This document shows positions 23,001 through 34,738 of a stretch of DNA of 64,000 nucleotides, in pieces. A program made the translations under genes and the position numbers. The stretch is from Haplomitrium mnioides (Eukaryota; Marchantiophyta; Haplomitriopsida; Calobryales). Location of the stretch: positions 1 through 64,000 of the forward strand of contig JBNGIS010018088.1 of NCBI GenBank assembly GCA_049999725.1, written 5' to 3'. The notes under the pieces were generated by a model. That model was not told the DNA's origin and made no database searches. It saw only the letters and a program-made list of their open reading frames with translations. The first letter of the stretch is position 1, and every line of letters starts with the position of its first letter.

Positions 23001-23672
23001 GTAGATGATCTGCTATTACTAAGTGCCAATCTTGAGACAAAGACAAGAGAGAAACAATCTCTTAGTCAACGTTTGAGATGGTGGACTAAGGGGAAGTGCA
23101 ATACCTACTAGGCATACTTGTGACTAGAGCTGGAAAGGTAAGAGCAATAAGCCTGAGCTAGTCCCAATATGTGAAGAAGATAATTTCCAAGTTTGGCATG
23201 CAAAACTGTAAACCCATCGGAACACCAATGGAGAAAGGTTTGAAGTTATTAAGGGAAATGAAATCACAAATGGACATGAGCAAGGTTCCATACCAAAGTG
23301 TTGTAGGGAGTCTCATGTACTGCATGGTGTGCACAAGACGAAATTTGGCCTATGTTGTTGGTGTGTTGTGCAAATTTATGTAGAGTCCATATTACCAATA
23401 TTGGATAGTCATCAAACAAGTTTTGAGGTATTTGCAGAGCACTTGGAATGCAATGTTGACACACAAAAAACATGGGAATCCAACCTTGGTTTGATATTCA
23501 GATGCAAATTGGGGAGGAGATCCAGAAGACAAATCATCTACATCTACATAAACCTTTGTTCTATATGGAAGAGCAGTGAGTTGGTCTAGTAAGAAGCAAT
23601 CTTTTATTGCATTGTCAAGCATTGAGGTTGAATATATGGTCTTGACACATGCAAACAAGGAGGTCATTTGGA
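20062..23672 (+). pseudogene. Copia-2 gag-pol, upstream portion (broken)
   Basis: Gag: a region around LEEHTKRAPIAAEMADRAWK and IWEALRITHNVERA (20070-20360) and a CCHC zinc knuckle CTHCRRKEHLEKDC (about 20582-20623). Protease remnant WYLDSTTRSH (about 20840). Integrase: HLTVDNMHKL, FVIFTDDKSR and a D..E series (about 21260-21790). A hallmark post-integrase block GYQHGVKGYRLLN (about 22005). Reverse transcriptase (22484-22933) with KMDIKTTFLKGDL, then YVDDLLLLS (YVDD at 22998-23009). The start of RNase H follows (to 23672), ending EVIWIR at the transposon B insertion. Many frameshifts and stops are present; the stretch before YVDD is shortened. The polyprotein would encapsidate, reverse-transcribe and integrate element RNA. 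Confidence 0.85.
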
Positions 23673-23677
23673 TAAGA
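23673..23677. repeat. Left target-site duplication of transposon B
   Basis: TAAGA immediately before the B terminus. It is repeated at 34782-34786, immediately after the right terminus. Confidence 0.8.
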
Positions 23678-23722
23678 GTAGCCGCTACTTGAACCAGAAT
23701 AAGGCTACTCAGAACATGAACC
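23678..23722 (+). repeat. Left terminal inverted repeat of transposon B
   Basis: Begins GTAGCCGCTACTTGAACC, followed by GGCTACTCAGAACATGAACC. It is the inverse of the right end (read inward: GGTAGCTTTGAACTAGGAACC, then CACTAC and GGTTCTCG). Conserved core across four termini: CTACTTTGAACC and CTACT-AGAAC. Confidence 0.8.
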
Positions 23723-25273
23723 TTTTTTTTAAAGGAAAAAATGTGATTTTTGAGATAAAAAATGAGAGAAAACGAGGTTATTTTTTAAAAACAAAAAGTA
23801 CGTGAGTTTTTTAGCCTCATTTTGGGTCGTTTCAACAAGAATGATAAAGCAATAGTCAATTTGATTATGCAAAATCAAACAATATTCTAAGTTTTTATGA
23901 AAATATTGGAAATCTTGAAATCGATGAAAAGTTAAAAAAATTATGGTAAGTTTTCACAAGAAACTTGCATTTATTATTGATTACAATTGGAAGCACAAAA
24001 TTTGCAATACAGATCAAAAGAAACTATTTTAAAATATGTTTGGTTTCTCAAACTCTTTGCATGCATGGACATTGTGCTCTTTGAAACTTATTTTTTGGGA
24101 AAAAATTATAAAACATGAAGAAAATGCCCAAGTAGACTACAAGTCAAAGGAATGAGTTTGCAATCGTATACTCAGAAACCAACATAACGAAACATTGTAT
24201 CGATTCAAGAGCTCTATTTTCAAGTTCAATCAAGAAAGAAGCTTTCATTTGTAGATAAAAATCCATGGAAGCAAAAATTAAAGTGGGCATAGAAAAAAAG
24301 GGTTTAGTATTAAAAATATTATAAAATTAAGAGGAATATATACACAAAGGAGTCATATTAAGAATCGAAAAGGCAGTGGCTAAGAAGATTGAGTTACGAG
24401 TGCAAACAAAAAACATCTCCAAGTTTTTGACTAGATTCTACAAATCAAAGGTTTTGAGTTCTACAAAAGAGTCTTTCACTAGTGTAGAATCTAATCGGTA
24501 GTCTTTGTATGTGGAAGCTTGAGGGTTGTATATTAGAAGTAAAATGTGTGGAAGGCTTCAACTTCCACCCCAAAGTCTATGCACGTATAGGAATCCAAGC
24601 TCAACATCTGAATACTCCACCCCAAAGTCTATGCACGCACAAGAATCTGACCTCACCATCTCAACACTCTACAACAAAGACTATCAAGAACCTAGGTTTT
24701 AGGCTCTGCATGGGAGTTCTTACACACACGACATTTTGACATGCAAATCACAGTCTATGCGTGCATAGGGTTCAGACTACTACAACCGATGATACAAGCG
24801 CTAAAGGTTCCTTTTTTTTGCAACAAACTCTACGCACGTAAAAAAATTTGTTTTTTGATTCGGAATCTAAAACAAAAGTAGGTATAAAGCTCTACATCTT
24901 AGTCAAAGCACGCCAAAGGTTCTAAGTTATACATCAAAGTCCTTACAAGCAATACAAAAGTAGTCAATTTGGGCAGATGCTTTAGCAATACAATAACCTT
25001 AAACTCTTCTAGCAAGCGGTAAAGTTGGAAACAACATACTTATATTTTGGATAAGAAAATATTTTACAAAGCAAATAAAAATATTAACTAAAGGTTCAAG
25101 TTTCATTTACAGATAATACATTCAACTTGGAATAATTCACAATAAAAAGTTCAAGATGGCAAGATAAATTCAACAAGTTTCTTCATCACATTCTTATGTA
25201 ATTTATAAATTAATAATCATAAATTACAATATAATTGAAAATACACAATATACAATAAAATTCTTACATTACT
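23723..25273. repeat. Left arm of transposon B with subterminal palindromic repeats
   Basis: The first ~800 bases are shared, inverted, with copy Z (1-828). From about 24560 to 24960 there are at least four degenerate units around GTCTATGCACGCATAGG-like palindromes separated by GGTTCTAAGTTC-like spacers, mirroring the right arm of copy A (8270-8580). The rest is AT-rich with no recognised feature. Confidence 0.6.
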
Positions 25274-28200
25274 TTAGTCATTCGTATCGACTTCTTCGGA
25301 TTAAAGTTCAGAAGATTCATTAAGATGCACTTGATTTGTCTCATTGTCAACGATAGTGATTGAATCTCTTTGAAATATTTTAGGATTGATGGTTTTTTGT
25401 CTTTTGTACTCAAATAGATTTGATTTAATGGTAGCTAGAATGGTTTTCCTCAATGGTTTTGTGTAAGAAGAAAATCAAAAGATAGAATTGTGATTTGTGT
25501 TACATCAAGTACATTAATATGTAACTTGGATTTGCGTTTTCCTTTTTTTGCTGCTATTTTTTATGGGAAATATTGTCCAAAAAATGCATCCTCAACCTCA
25601 CAAGCAAACCATTCAACATGTACTTGTTTTGGGTTTGGGAGATCTTCCTTATCAAATGACAAAACTTTGAGAACTTTGGCAACCTAAACCATTCTACCCT
25701 TTGGATCTAGAGATGCAACTACACAAACAAACATTCTAGCTTTCAACTCATGTAGATTGCCAAGTTTTTGTGTCTTTATTGAGTGTTGTGCAAAATAGTC
25801 CTTTCTCACGGCCTAGGTGCTTCATCATAGATTTCTCGACGTGTAGAAAGTATTTGCTATACTAGAGTATCTTCTTCTATCTCTTGAGCATCAAGCTTAG
25901 AACATAGATGAACATTTTGAGAATAATTATAAGTGTTTGACGGTTGTGAAGGTGGAAAAGTAAATTTTGCTTCAAGTTTTTTTTTCAAGAATGTAAGGCA
26001 CAATCTCTTGTTGGGCAAGAGAAAAGTCATTCCACCATTGAATATCAAAATTTGTAAAGAACTTGTAGCAGTTCTCACTTATATTGTCCCTTATTGAAAA
26101 TACACTTTCTCGGCATCAACTTCTCTTCCTTTTGAGATAGTTTGATTTCAGAGTATGCCTTGAAAGAAATCAATATTGAACTCAAAATTTCTCTTTCCAC
26201 TTCAGGTAGGCACTTGAGTTGACAAACACCAACGGTAGGTAACCAAAATTCATCTATTGAAAACTATTTGCTCCAAATCTTTGCCTTGGAATCATTTAAC
26301 TAGAACTTGAATTGTTGATTAAAAGTAATATCATGCATCTTTTGAACCAGAGAGGGATGTTGCTATAGAAAGATTTTGAAATTCCAAGTTTCCAACAAAA
26401 GAGTTACCTGAGGTGCATCGATAAGACTCATAATCATGATAAAATCAATCAATATTCAGCCAATTCTCAAAACATTTGAAACGTGTCAAAGCTTTTATGA
26501 TTACGGCCAACCATGAGAAATCCCACCTTGATTTTTCAAAAAACATTCTTGGTAATAAAGAGACTAAGATATCCAAAAAAGATGGAATTCTTATTCTCTC
26601 GTGTCGTGTTGTCCAACTGAAGATACAAATTTGGAAGTAATGGCTCTTCAAAGTCATATAATATTTTGTTGAGAATAGCAACTGTGAAATTAGAATCGCT
26701 TCTCAAGTTTCCGTACGTTCAGAAGACCCTCGAAGAAAGAGCATGATTGAATATTAAGGCACTAACAACATCCACACCCACCAAACAATCTTTATCAATG
26801 TTTTTTAGTGGTGAAGGTCAGTGTGGAATAGCAATTTTCTTCTGATCCATTCCATCAATGACAATTCCCAAGTACTTTTAACCATCGGCATAATATTATC
26901 TTCGATGGTTTGCAAGTTTTGTTCTTTCTTTTATTTGTTGGTCACGATGAAGAAGCAGTTGGTGATTATATTTGACTGCATTATCAAAAAACAGGAAGGA
27001 CATAAAAAAGTAGTTTAGTAAAACATATGTCGATACTTGTAACTTCAAAACACAACCTCAGATGCTAAAAATATTCAAATCATCTTACACAAATATTTGG
27101 ATTGGTAGAAGTGAAAATATTGTAAAAGATTAAAAATAAACTTTAGGTAATTTGAAAAAAATAAAATTTGTTTGACTTAAAATGATCAAAAGTTTCAAAA
27201 AGAGAAAAACAAGATTTGCTAACAAATGGTCACAAACCAGAACACATCTTCTGAGTGTCAGGGATGAATGGAGACAACAACTGATTGTATGGTTGCATAG
27301 GACCAATAGAACAACACCAATATCATGGGTTGTTGTGATTGTTGTCGTGACTAGTTTTAAAAGAAACAAGAACAAATCCTATGTGCGTATAGGATTTGCA
27401 AACAACAAAAATGATTCATGTTATTGTTTTTCTTGACAAGGGCTCTTGATTTGAATCAACAAAACAAAACTTGTTGCAAGGCTAAGGTCACAACCAAGAA
27501 TCAGATTCATTTTCTTGCTTTATTAGACTGTAGACAAGATCAAGGTTGAAACTTAAAACAATAGACCCTATGCAAGCATAGGCTCTCTTCTCACAACTCA
27601 AGTTGCTAAGACTTATTCGACTCAAATCTTGTTTGTTAAACAACTTAACAAAAACAATATCTTTTGGCACTAAGTTGAGAAAACATAACATCTCTAGAAC
27701 TAAGCTTTGAGTCTAGAAAAAAGAGCATGGATTAACCAAAGGTGTCAAAAGAGAAGAAATTTTATTACCTTTATTGGACTCCGAGACAAATTTTTCTCGC
27801 AAAGATTTTATTTCTTCGTATGTTCCATAAACAACAAATGTATTGCGTTTTGGAATTTTTACATTTGGAAAATGAATTCTCCAATGTTTTGTAAAACTCG
27901 AGAAACTAATAATGCAATTAGAGTTTTTCTCTTTCAAATAAGTTGTATAGTAATTATAAACTTCCAATTTTGTAAAACTATCGAGCAAGTTATAAACTTT
28001 GTGAGTGGGCATTCTCTCATAGTATCTCTAGAAAAAGCTATCCATCCACTCATGCATGAAAACTCATTTAGCAAATAGTTTTTTTTTTTTTTTTTTTCCA
28101 AAAATGTGTTTAGAATATGAGTTTTTGAGATTTTAAATCCTTTGGATTTTGTCATTCCTTACTAATAATATTAATTTGAAGGCTCTTCTACAAACAAAAG

Positions 28201-29484
28201 TACCGCTAGGCAAAGTAAACTGATTGTCAACATCAGAGTCTTTTCTTAGTATTCCCCACTACAGTGTGATATCTTGATTCTTCATGCTTTGTCAAAAGTA
28301 CATTTCTCTCATAGTTTTCAAAAAATCCATCTTGCACAACGACAAGCAATTATTTGGAAAACATGAACTTCTCTTCAATTTAGAAATTGACATTGAATCA
28401 AGCTTTGTCTTCACAAAGCTCTCGTCATGATGGAATTTTTGCAAAGAATTTTCACGTAAGGTGTTTACCCATTTGGGTTTTGGCTTAGACAAAGAATTCT
28501 TATGTTGTGCTGGTCGATTTGGTCCATAAGCAAATCTAGCTATAGGAGATAATTCATCACCTTTAAGATCTTGATCATCATTGTATACACTGTTTGTTCC
28601 ATCACAAAATGTTTTCAAGAGATGAGGTTCTCTTTGAGGATTGGGATATATAATTAATATCTCAATTATTAAGAAATGTTTTTTGTAACAAAATCGGTAC
28701 CCTTGGCGATAACTCCAACGAAATGTTGATTGATTGAGACTCTTTGCTAGATTGATTTCCCAAACTATCATCTGAACACTCCTCCAAAAGAATTTGGTTT
28801 GTTTCAGATTTCCTAATCTCCCTTGCAAGGTGCAACTTGAATTAAAATCACTCATTGTTTGAGTGGTGCTATCGAAGACATAGATTCATCTCTAAAATTA
28901 AAACCATCCAAAGATTGTATGCTTTTTGTGTGTTGAACAAACATACTTTGATCATGAATATTGAGGTTTCCCTAAAATAAGGACAAAGAAAGGTCTACAA
29001 TTGTCTAGAATTTTTGTGTTGAACTTTTTTTTGTTGATATGTTGGAATACTCAAAGGAAAGATTCAACTTTGACCGCTTGAAAGGCAACAAAGATTTTGT
29101 GCTTGAAGAAGTGTGTTTCTTTGATTCTCTACAAGCACTGGGTTCCCTCTTTGATCGTTTGAGCACAAGTTGTTCACTTCTTAATCCTATGCATGCATTG
29201 GATTCATTCTTTGACCCTGTGCGCGCATAAGATCCAATCTCTAATTCTATACATGCATGGAGTTCACCTTCTTGATCTTCTCGGACAAAGCTATCTGATT
29301 CAACATAAGCCCTCTTTTTGCCTAATATACTCGCCATCACACTTGATGCTTTTGGTACTCCATCACTTACCTCCAAAGAATTGCAGTTTGAACAAATCTC
29401 AACCTGCTTGTAAAAAGCAGCACTTTTTTGTGAATATGAATATTGAAATTCTAACCTCTTCTTGCTCTTAAAAACTCCATCCAT
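25274..29484 (-). pseudogene. DUF7869-like putative transposase, copy B
   Basis: Leftward gene, start MDGVFKSKKRLEFQ at 29484, stop TAA at about 25274. In order: Ser/Lys/Glu-rich N-terminus (29484-29005); Cys-rich zinc-binding-like segment with CFPNNCLSLC and R-E-M-Y-F (about 28380-28300); FPNVKIPKRN (about 27870); intron (27768-26976); IVIDGMDQKK (IDGMDQ 26842-26859); DSNFTVAI (about 26670-26693); YLQLDNTTRENKNS (about 26587-26625); FLMVGRNH (about 26497-26520), where the family usually has GHTHEDID. Spaced acidic residues in these motifs fit an RNase H-fold nuclease. I recall this motif series from eukaryotic DUF7869 proteins; the role as the element's transposase is inferred from its position inside terminal inverted repeats. 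C-terminal ~400 codons are poorly preserved. Several in-frame stops and a homopolymer T run at 28079-28097 break the gene. Confidence 0.75.
26976..27768 (-). other. Probable intron of transposase gene B
   Basis: AAA|GGTAAT-type donor near 27768 and TGCAG acceptor at 26976 on the reverse strand, matching the intron boundaries in copy A. Palindrome relatives (for example CCTATGTGCGTATAGG near 27377) lie inside, but more decayed than in copy A. Confidence 0.5.
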
Positions 29485-29947
29485 TGAAAAGGCTCACTAA
29501 AAATCAACTATTTGAAGAAACAAATTTAACCCAATATTATAAACCTCTTATGGCCCACCTAAAATATATGTTTTTTAAGAAATTTCTGCAAAATGACAAA
29601 ATTGGGAACTTTTTGTGAAAAAAAATGAAAAAAAGAAATTGAAAAGATGAAAACAAGTGATGCTTTATATACTAACACTTTGTTTTTGGCACCATGTGAA
29701 CCTAAATATCAAGAGCTCTTCGAATCATTTTTTGGTGGGAAAAGTTATTTTTTGAAATTTAGGTATAAAAGGAGCGTTAGTGGAAAGTTTCTTTCCATTG
29801 TTGCAAGTTCACTCTCTAGCTTTTGTTTTCTTGTCATTGCTGCTTTGCATTTACTTGTTATTTTTCCATTTCCAGCTGTTCAATTTTTGTGAACTGTTGT
29901 TCATTAGATTTTCACCTCCAATTCTACTTGTTTTGACTTTCTAGAGA
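29485..29947. promoter_or_regulatory. Divergent promoter region of transposon B
   Basis: Spacer between the two divergently transcribed genes. TATAAAAG at 29764-29771 lies 184 bases before the methyltransferase ATG; the same sequence context and nearly the same distance occur in copy A. A TTTATATAC box near 29665 is also shared. Conservation between diverged copies indicates functional constraint while the family was active. Confidence 0.55.
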
Positions 29948-30359
29948 ATGGCATCGCAAGTAAATGTTTCCAAACCTGCTCAACCAAAGCCTTACAAGTA
30001 TTTGGATGTTATCAAAGCTCTCAATCTTGGAAAACTAGATTGAGATTGGCTGGTTAATTGTGGATCCTCGAAAAGACCCCAATCAACACCTTTATATTTT
30101 TGCTAGAGAAGGTGAGAAATTCAACCTGGGCCTTGTTGTCCATCTCACGAGGATTAGAGAGGGCTAACGAGCCAACATGAGGTTGCTTGTGCAGTCAGAG
30201 GATGCGATTACCATGAACAATGAAAACTGCAAATGATTTGCTTTTTCCAAGATGAAGGAGAGGAACATTTTTGCCAAGCATCTTCAGACGGCAAAAGAAG
30301 ACAACAAGGCAACATTTTAAAACCTTTTTTCATTTGTTTTCTTTGTTGATTGACTTGGA

Positions 30360-30640
30360 ACTCAATGCACATATGGTCTAAGGAATCCTGGCGTGCATGG
30401 ACTTGGGAGACCATGCGCGTAGGGACCCAAGAGTCCATGAGCACATGGACCTTAGAAGACTATGTGTGCATACACAAGGCCCAAGCGCGAAGGGACTTGA
30501 CAATGTGATGTGCATAAGGAATCTCAAGTCCTTGCACGGATGGACTCTCGGGTCCATGCACGTTTAGAGTCTCAGATTCATGTGCACATGGACTCCCAGG
30601 TCTTTGCTCGCTTGGACTCCTAGGTTGAGGCGCGTCTGGA
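30360..30640 (+). repeat. Palindromic array in intron 1 of methyltransferase B
   Basis: About ten degenerate units of 24-30 bp of the type GGACTCTCGGGTCCATGCACG within the intron 30309-30716, related to the array at 4480-4690. Confidence 0.7.
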
Positions 30641-32254
30641 CTGCATTGTCTTTTTTCTTACACTAAACATTAAGTACATTTGTACTTGTGTTTGATCATT
30701 TTTGTTTTGTTTCCAGTTTACTCAATTTTTGGCACATTTTGTCGAGGGCTACCAAGACGCAAAGCGCATCGAATGGGATTCCATAAAGTTTGCCATTAGC
30801 ATCAAAATTTTGAAGCCTAAGCAGAGCGTAAATATTCCATAGCTGTTGCCGCATCTAAGTACAGCTACAGTTTCAGTTCACGCTGCAAGCCCTTCTGCGC
30901 AGAAAAAAGGAGAAAGGAGGCGGAGCTAGCTGAGACTCCCTAAAAGAAGAAATAGGGGGTTCAAAAGAAAAAGCATGTTCCAGCTCTAGATATTGAGGAG
31001 GAGCCAGCCCCCTCCAAATCTCTAGCAAGGTCGTCTTCTGCTGCCCCTTCATCCTCAACACCAAGTAGCTCAAGGCAAGAAACAGAGCCGGAGCCAGTTC
31101 AAGCTCCAACATCAAGAGTGAAAAGGCAATCGCATAAGGGGTTACGAACATTTCAAGAATGTGAGCAAGTGGACCCTCAGATAGTGTTTGAGGAAGATAA
31201 AAACAAAATCAGAGAGTTTGTAATCCAGCGATCCAGAGTCCACGAAGAAACAATTACTATTAGGCTGGGAAACTTGAATGTGCCTAAACCTAGAATGGAC
31301 AATTGGAGGCCTTTCCAGATTAGAAGGTTGAATGAAGATTTTGTTGAGCTTTTAGCACAAACAAGGCTCACAAACGAATATGCACATAGTTTTTTTTTTT
31401 TTTTTTTGGTTGACCCAAAGTGCGGGTTGAAGGATATGTCAGAGTTCGGTATTACAAACCATGACAAGTATTGCTACAAGATTGCAAGAGGCAATCACAA
31501 TGTTGCAGCAAGGCAACTTCTTATCACAAAATACAAAGCAAATAATTTGGCACTATTGTTCTACAACTGCTATGTCTATGTGGGCCTTACACTAGCAGAG
31601 TCTCCTGTTTTTGCAAGATTTGACATCTACGACCAAAGATATAGGTTGAATATGACCTCAATTCAAAAGGTCAAATATTGGCATTAGAGGTTTGTGGAGA
31701 GTGGGATGGTGTCATTTCAAAAATTTAAAAGAGAGTTAGTGTTGGAGACCTTGGAGATCAAGCCCAAGTTGACACTTGAGAAGACAATCACTTCTCAAGA
31801 CAATTGGTTTCAGCTTGCATTTCAAAGTGGTGAGTTTTGGGATCTACAATAGAGCATATTTTTAATGTGGGAGAAAAATATAGTGAAGGGTTAGAAGCCA
31901 AAGGCCAAGGGATTTCTTAGAATGGAGGACATGAAATGGACACCTTGGACGTTCTTTTAGGGTCTTCCCGACGATGTCCAAATTTCAGTTCTAAAACGTG
32001 TGGAAGCCGGAGAGCTATCAATGGATGAAATGCCTTGAGAATTAGAGAGACATAAAGTTTTGGTAGTGATGGTGAAAAGTTATTGCTCCTAAGTTTATTG
32101 CAGTAGCTAGGAGGAAGTAAGAGAGGAGTACCCTCTCCACATAAAGGAGTCCAAGGTGGCTTTGAGAAGCTTTTGGTAAGTTTTTTTTTCACTGTACATT
32201 CATTTCTTTGGAGTTGCGGTGAGTATACGATAAATTGTCGTTTGTTATAATAAA

Positions 32255-32630
32255 ATAGATTTTGAGTCCATTCGTGCATGGACTTCACAGCCCATGCGCG
32301 CGTGGACTTCCAATTCTAGGTGCATGTGGACTTCAAAGTCCACACACGCTTGGATTGTGGAGTCCAGGCCCGCCTTGATTGTTAAGTCCTTGCAGTCAAG
32401 GGTTGTGAAGTCCATGCGCGCATGGACGAGCATGAACTTTGAAGTTCAAGCCCTCTTAGACATTAAAGTCCATGCGCACATAAACTTTGAAGTACTTACG
32501 CGCATGGACTTCAATGTCCGTGCGCGCTTGGACTTTGAAGTCCTTACGTGCCTGGACTTTAATGTCTATGTACACATGGACTTTAATGTCCTTGCTAGTT
32601 TGGAGTCCAGGGTCTTTGCTCAAATTGTCT
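32255..32630 (+). repeat. 24-bp double-palindrome array in intron 2 of methyltransferase B
   Basis: About 15 degenerate 24-bp units combining GACTTTGAAGTCC and CCATGCGCGCATGG-type palindromes (perfect CCATGCGCGCATGG at 32412-32425) inside the intron 32176-32696. As in copy A, both strands are largely open because of the unit's symmetry. Confidence 0.8.
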
Positions 32631-33967
32631 TTCTCTCTAAATTCTTAAATTTCTTTGTTGTCTTCTCTTATTTGTTTCTATTTTTGTTGTGTGTAGAGGG
32701 AAAAAACATTTAAACAGTAGCTTGCCAAAAAATTGAGAGCAGCTGCTAAAGGGCGAAAATGATTGGGGGTCGAAGAATCCCTAGAAGATCAAGACCAAGC
32801 TCCAACACTTGTTTCCTACCTTTTTGCTTTTCCACTTTATTGCCATAAAGCTAGAGAGTCGAAATCAAGGCAGTAAAATTTTGCTACATCCCTTCCAACT
32901 GATGGAGTTGTGAGAGGCAAGGACGATGACTTACTGTCCTATGTTGATGGTCTCAACATGGCATATTACCAAGTCTAGGAGGAAGCTAATGTTGTCAGTT
33001 GAAGGGATTTGTAAAACCTAGGTGTCTCACTTTGGCAATTGTGGATATTCCTTACGGTTACAACCTTAAAGAATGCAAGTATGACGATTCTGAGGCTGTG
33101 ATTGCCGTAAAAGATGAAACCGTATAAAAAATGTCATCTTTAGAAAAAGGTTTTTGTGATTACACATTCTTATCAACAATTTGGCATCGTTGAGAATGCT
33201 CTTCTGGAGGTTTTTTGTGCTATCAACCATGACATCTGGTAAATTCTTTTTTGATTTTTTGGTTTTTTAGTTCACCTTGTTTAGTTTTCCTACACTTTGT
33301 TTTCAGTGTTTGATTTGTTTGTTTTTCTTACTACAGGGACAAAAGCAACATTCATCATTCCGGTGGTCCAAGAATTGCACATGCCCACGAGTATTGGACT
33401 ATGGGCTACTAGACAAAAGAAGGAAAGAGGAGCATGAGGCTTTTCAATTTGCAACATGCTGATGTGAGTGGTCTCCCTCGACAAATAATGTGCTGTGTGT
33501 TTAGTTGTTCTGGGGTTTTGGCCAAACTAAAACATCCAAGAGATGATGCTCTTGTGAATGTTTATCAAAAGCCCCAGACTCTTTACAAGTTTTCTATTAA
33601 CCATGTATCAACAAATCAAGATTGGATCTTAGATCTTTGTTGTGGGTCTCGCACAAGCCTTGTTTGTGCTTTGAAGCTGATGCAAAATTGCATCGCTGTG
33701 GAATATGATAGACATTAGTCTATCTACATTCCTCAGACAGTTTTGTGGATGGTTTCTTTGCCATTCGATGTGACAAAAGCACAAATAGTGTATTCATACC
33801 ATAAGGAACCTATTCCTCGTAGTACTGTAGATGCTACTAGTGATTCTGTTGCCATCTTTGGGATTGGAAAGTCTCGACAAGACTCTTTGGCGGCTGCACA
33901 TACTCAGCTAGTGGATTTAGATGAGAAAGTTCCTCTTGAAGAGGATAGAGCTATAGCACTTGGTTGA

Positions 33968-34738
33968 TGAAATTGGTTTACATAATAAATTATTATTTTT
34001 ACAAAGTTTTATTTGCTGAAGTTTCAATCTTATTGCACTCCCAATCTATTTTAAGTCTATTCATCACAATTCAATTTGGTGCTCAAAATGGTTTTTGAAC
34101 AAAACAATTTGGGTTTATGAAAATTATTGAAGAAGTCTATGCTAACATGGAAGTTCACTTTCTTTTTTCATTTTCTATTCCTTCTTAGATGACCTTCTGC
34201 ATTACCTGCTTCCAATTACTTGGCAGTCTTGGATTGCTTAAGTTGTCCATATGGGCATGGGCTTCAGTTATTCAAGCTCGAGTTAGTTGTAGTTGTCTCT
34301 ACATGCAAGGATCTTTCAAACAAAGCGTGCCTACACTTGGGCCTCAGTTTTCCATACATGCATAGGCTTCAACAATCCTCTTATGCCAACGCTTTAGGGT
34401 TCTACTTCAAAATTGTTTTGTATAAAGTTTGAATGTTTTTATCAAATTTTCAAATTATTGATATCATTGTTAGTTTTGAAAATACTTAACAACAAATGCC
34501 ATAAAAAGTTTTCTATATATTTTGTTTGGTGATACTCATGCCTTTGAAAGATGAAATTATAGAAGCAATTTTGCTAAAATACTCATAAGAAAATTTGTTT
34601 TTAGTACAATGTGCACTCAAAGTGAGCTATTTTGGTATGTATAATTATATTTGTTTTTATAAACAAATATTGCTAGCGTGCAAATCATGAATTTGGATGC
34701 TAAAATTACAAAATTGGTTTTTGAGAGCAAAAAATAAA
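33968..34738. repeat. Right subterminal region of transposon B
   Basis: Non-coding. At about 34130-34400 several degenerate units carry GTCTATGCTAACATGG- and GTCCATATGGGCATGG-like palindromes, the counterpart of 8270-8580 in copy A but shorter. The last 350 bases are AT-rich. Confidence 0.5.

Larger units (their letters stand above)
29948..33967 (+). pseudogene. ParB-like / N6-N4 DNA methyltransferase fusion, copy B
   Basis: Exons inferred: 29948-30308, 30717-32175, 32697-33238 and 33337-33967; introns follow GT-AG except intron 1, whose donor is now GC. Start MASQVNVSKPAQPKPYKY is shared with copy A. After a charged linker, the ParB-like segment has FQIRRLNEDFVELLAQ, VDPKCGLKD and YCYKIARGNHNVAARQL (31300-31520), with the G-N-H-x-x-A-A pattern of ParB/Spo0J N-terminal domains; a helix GELSMDEM follows (about 32010). 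The methyltransferase then has motif IV AIVDIPYGYNL (DIPYG 33044-33058), YQKPQTLYKF, and motif I WILDLCCGSRTSL (DLCCGSRT 33632-33655). This would bind S-adenosylmethionine and methylate adenine N6 or cytosine N4 in DNA. Asp-Ile-Pro-Tyr varies from the usual Asp-Pro-Pro-Tyr. Stops (for example at 30042, 31686, 33716), frame breaks and a 17-T run at 31390-31406 inactivate this copy. Confidence 0.78.
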
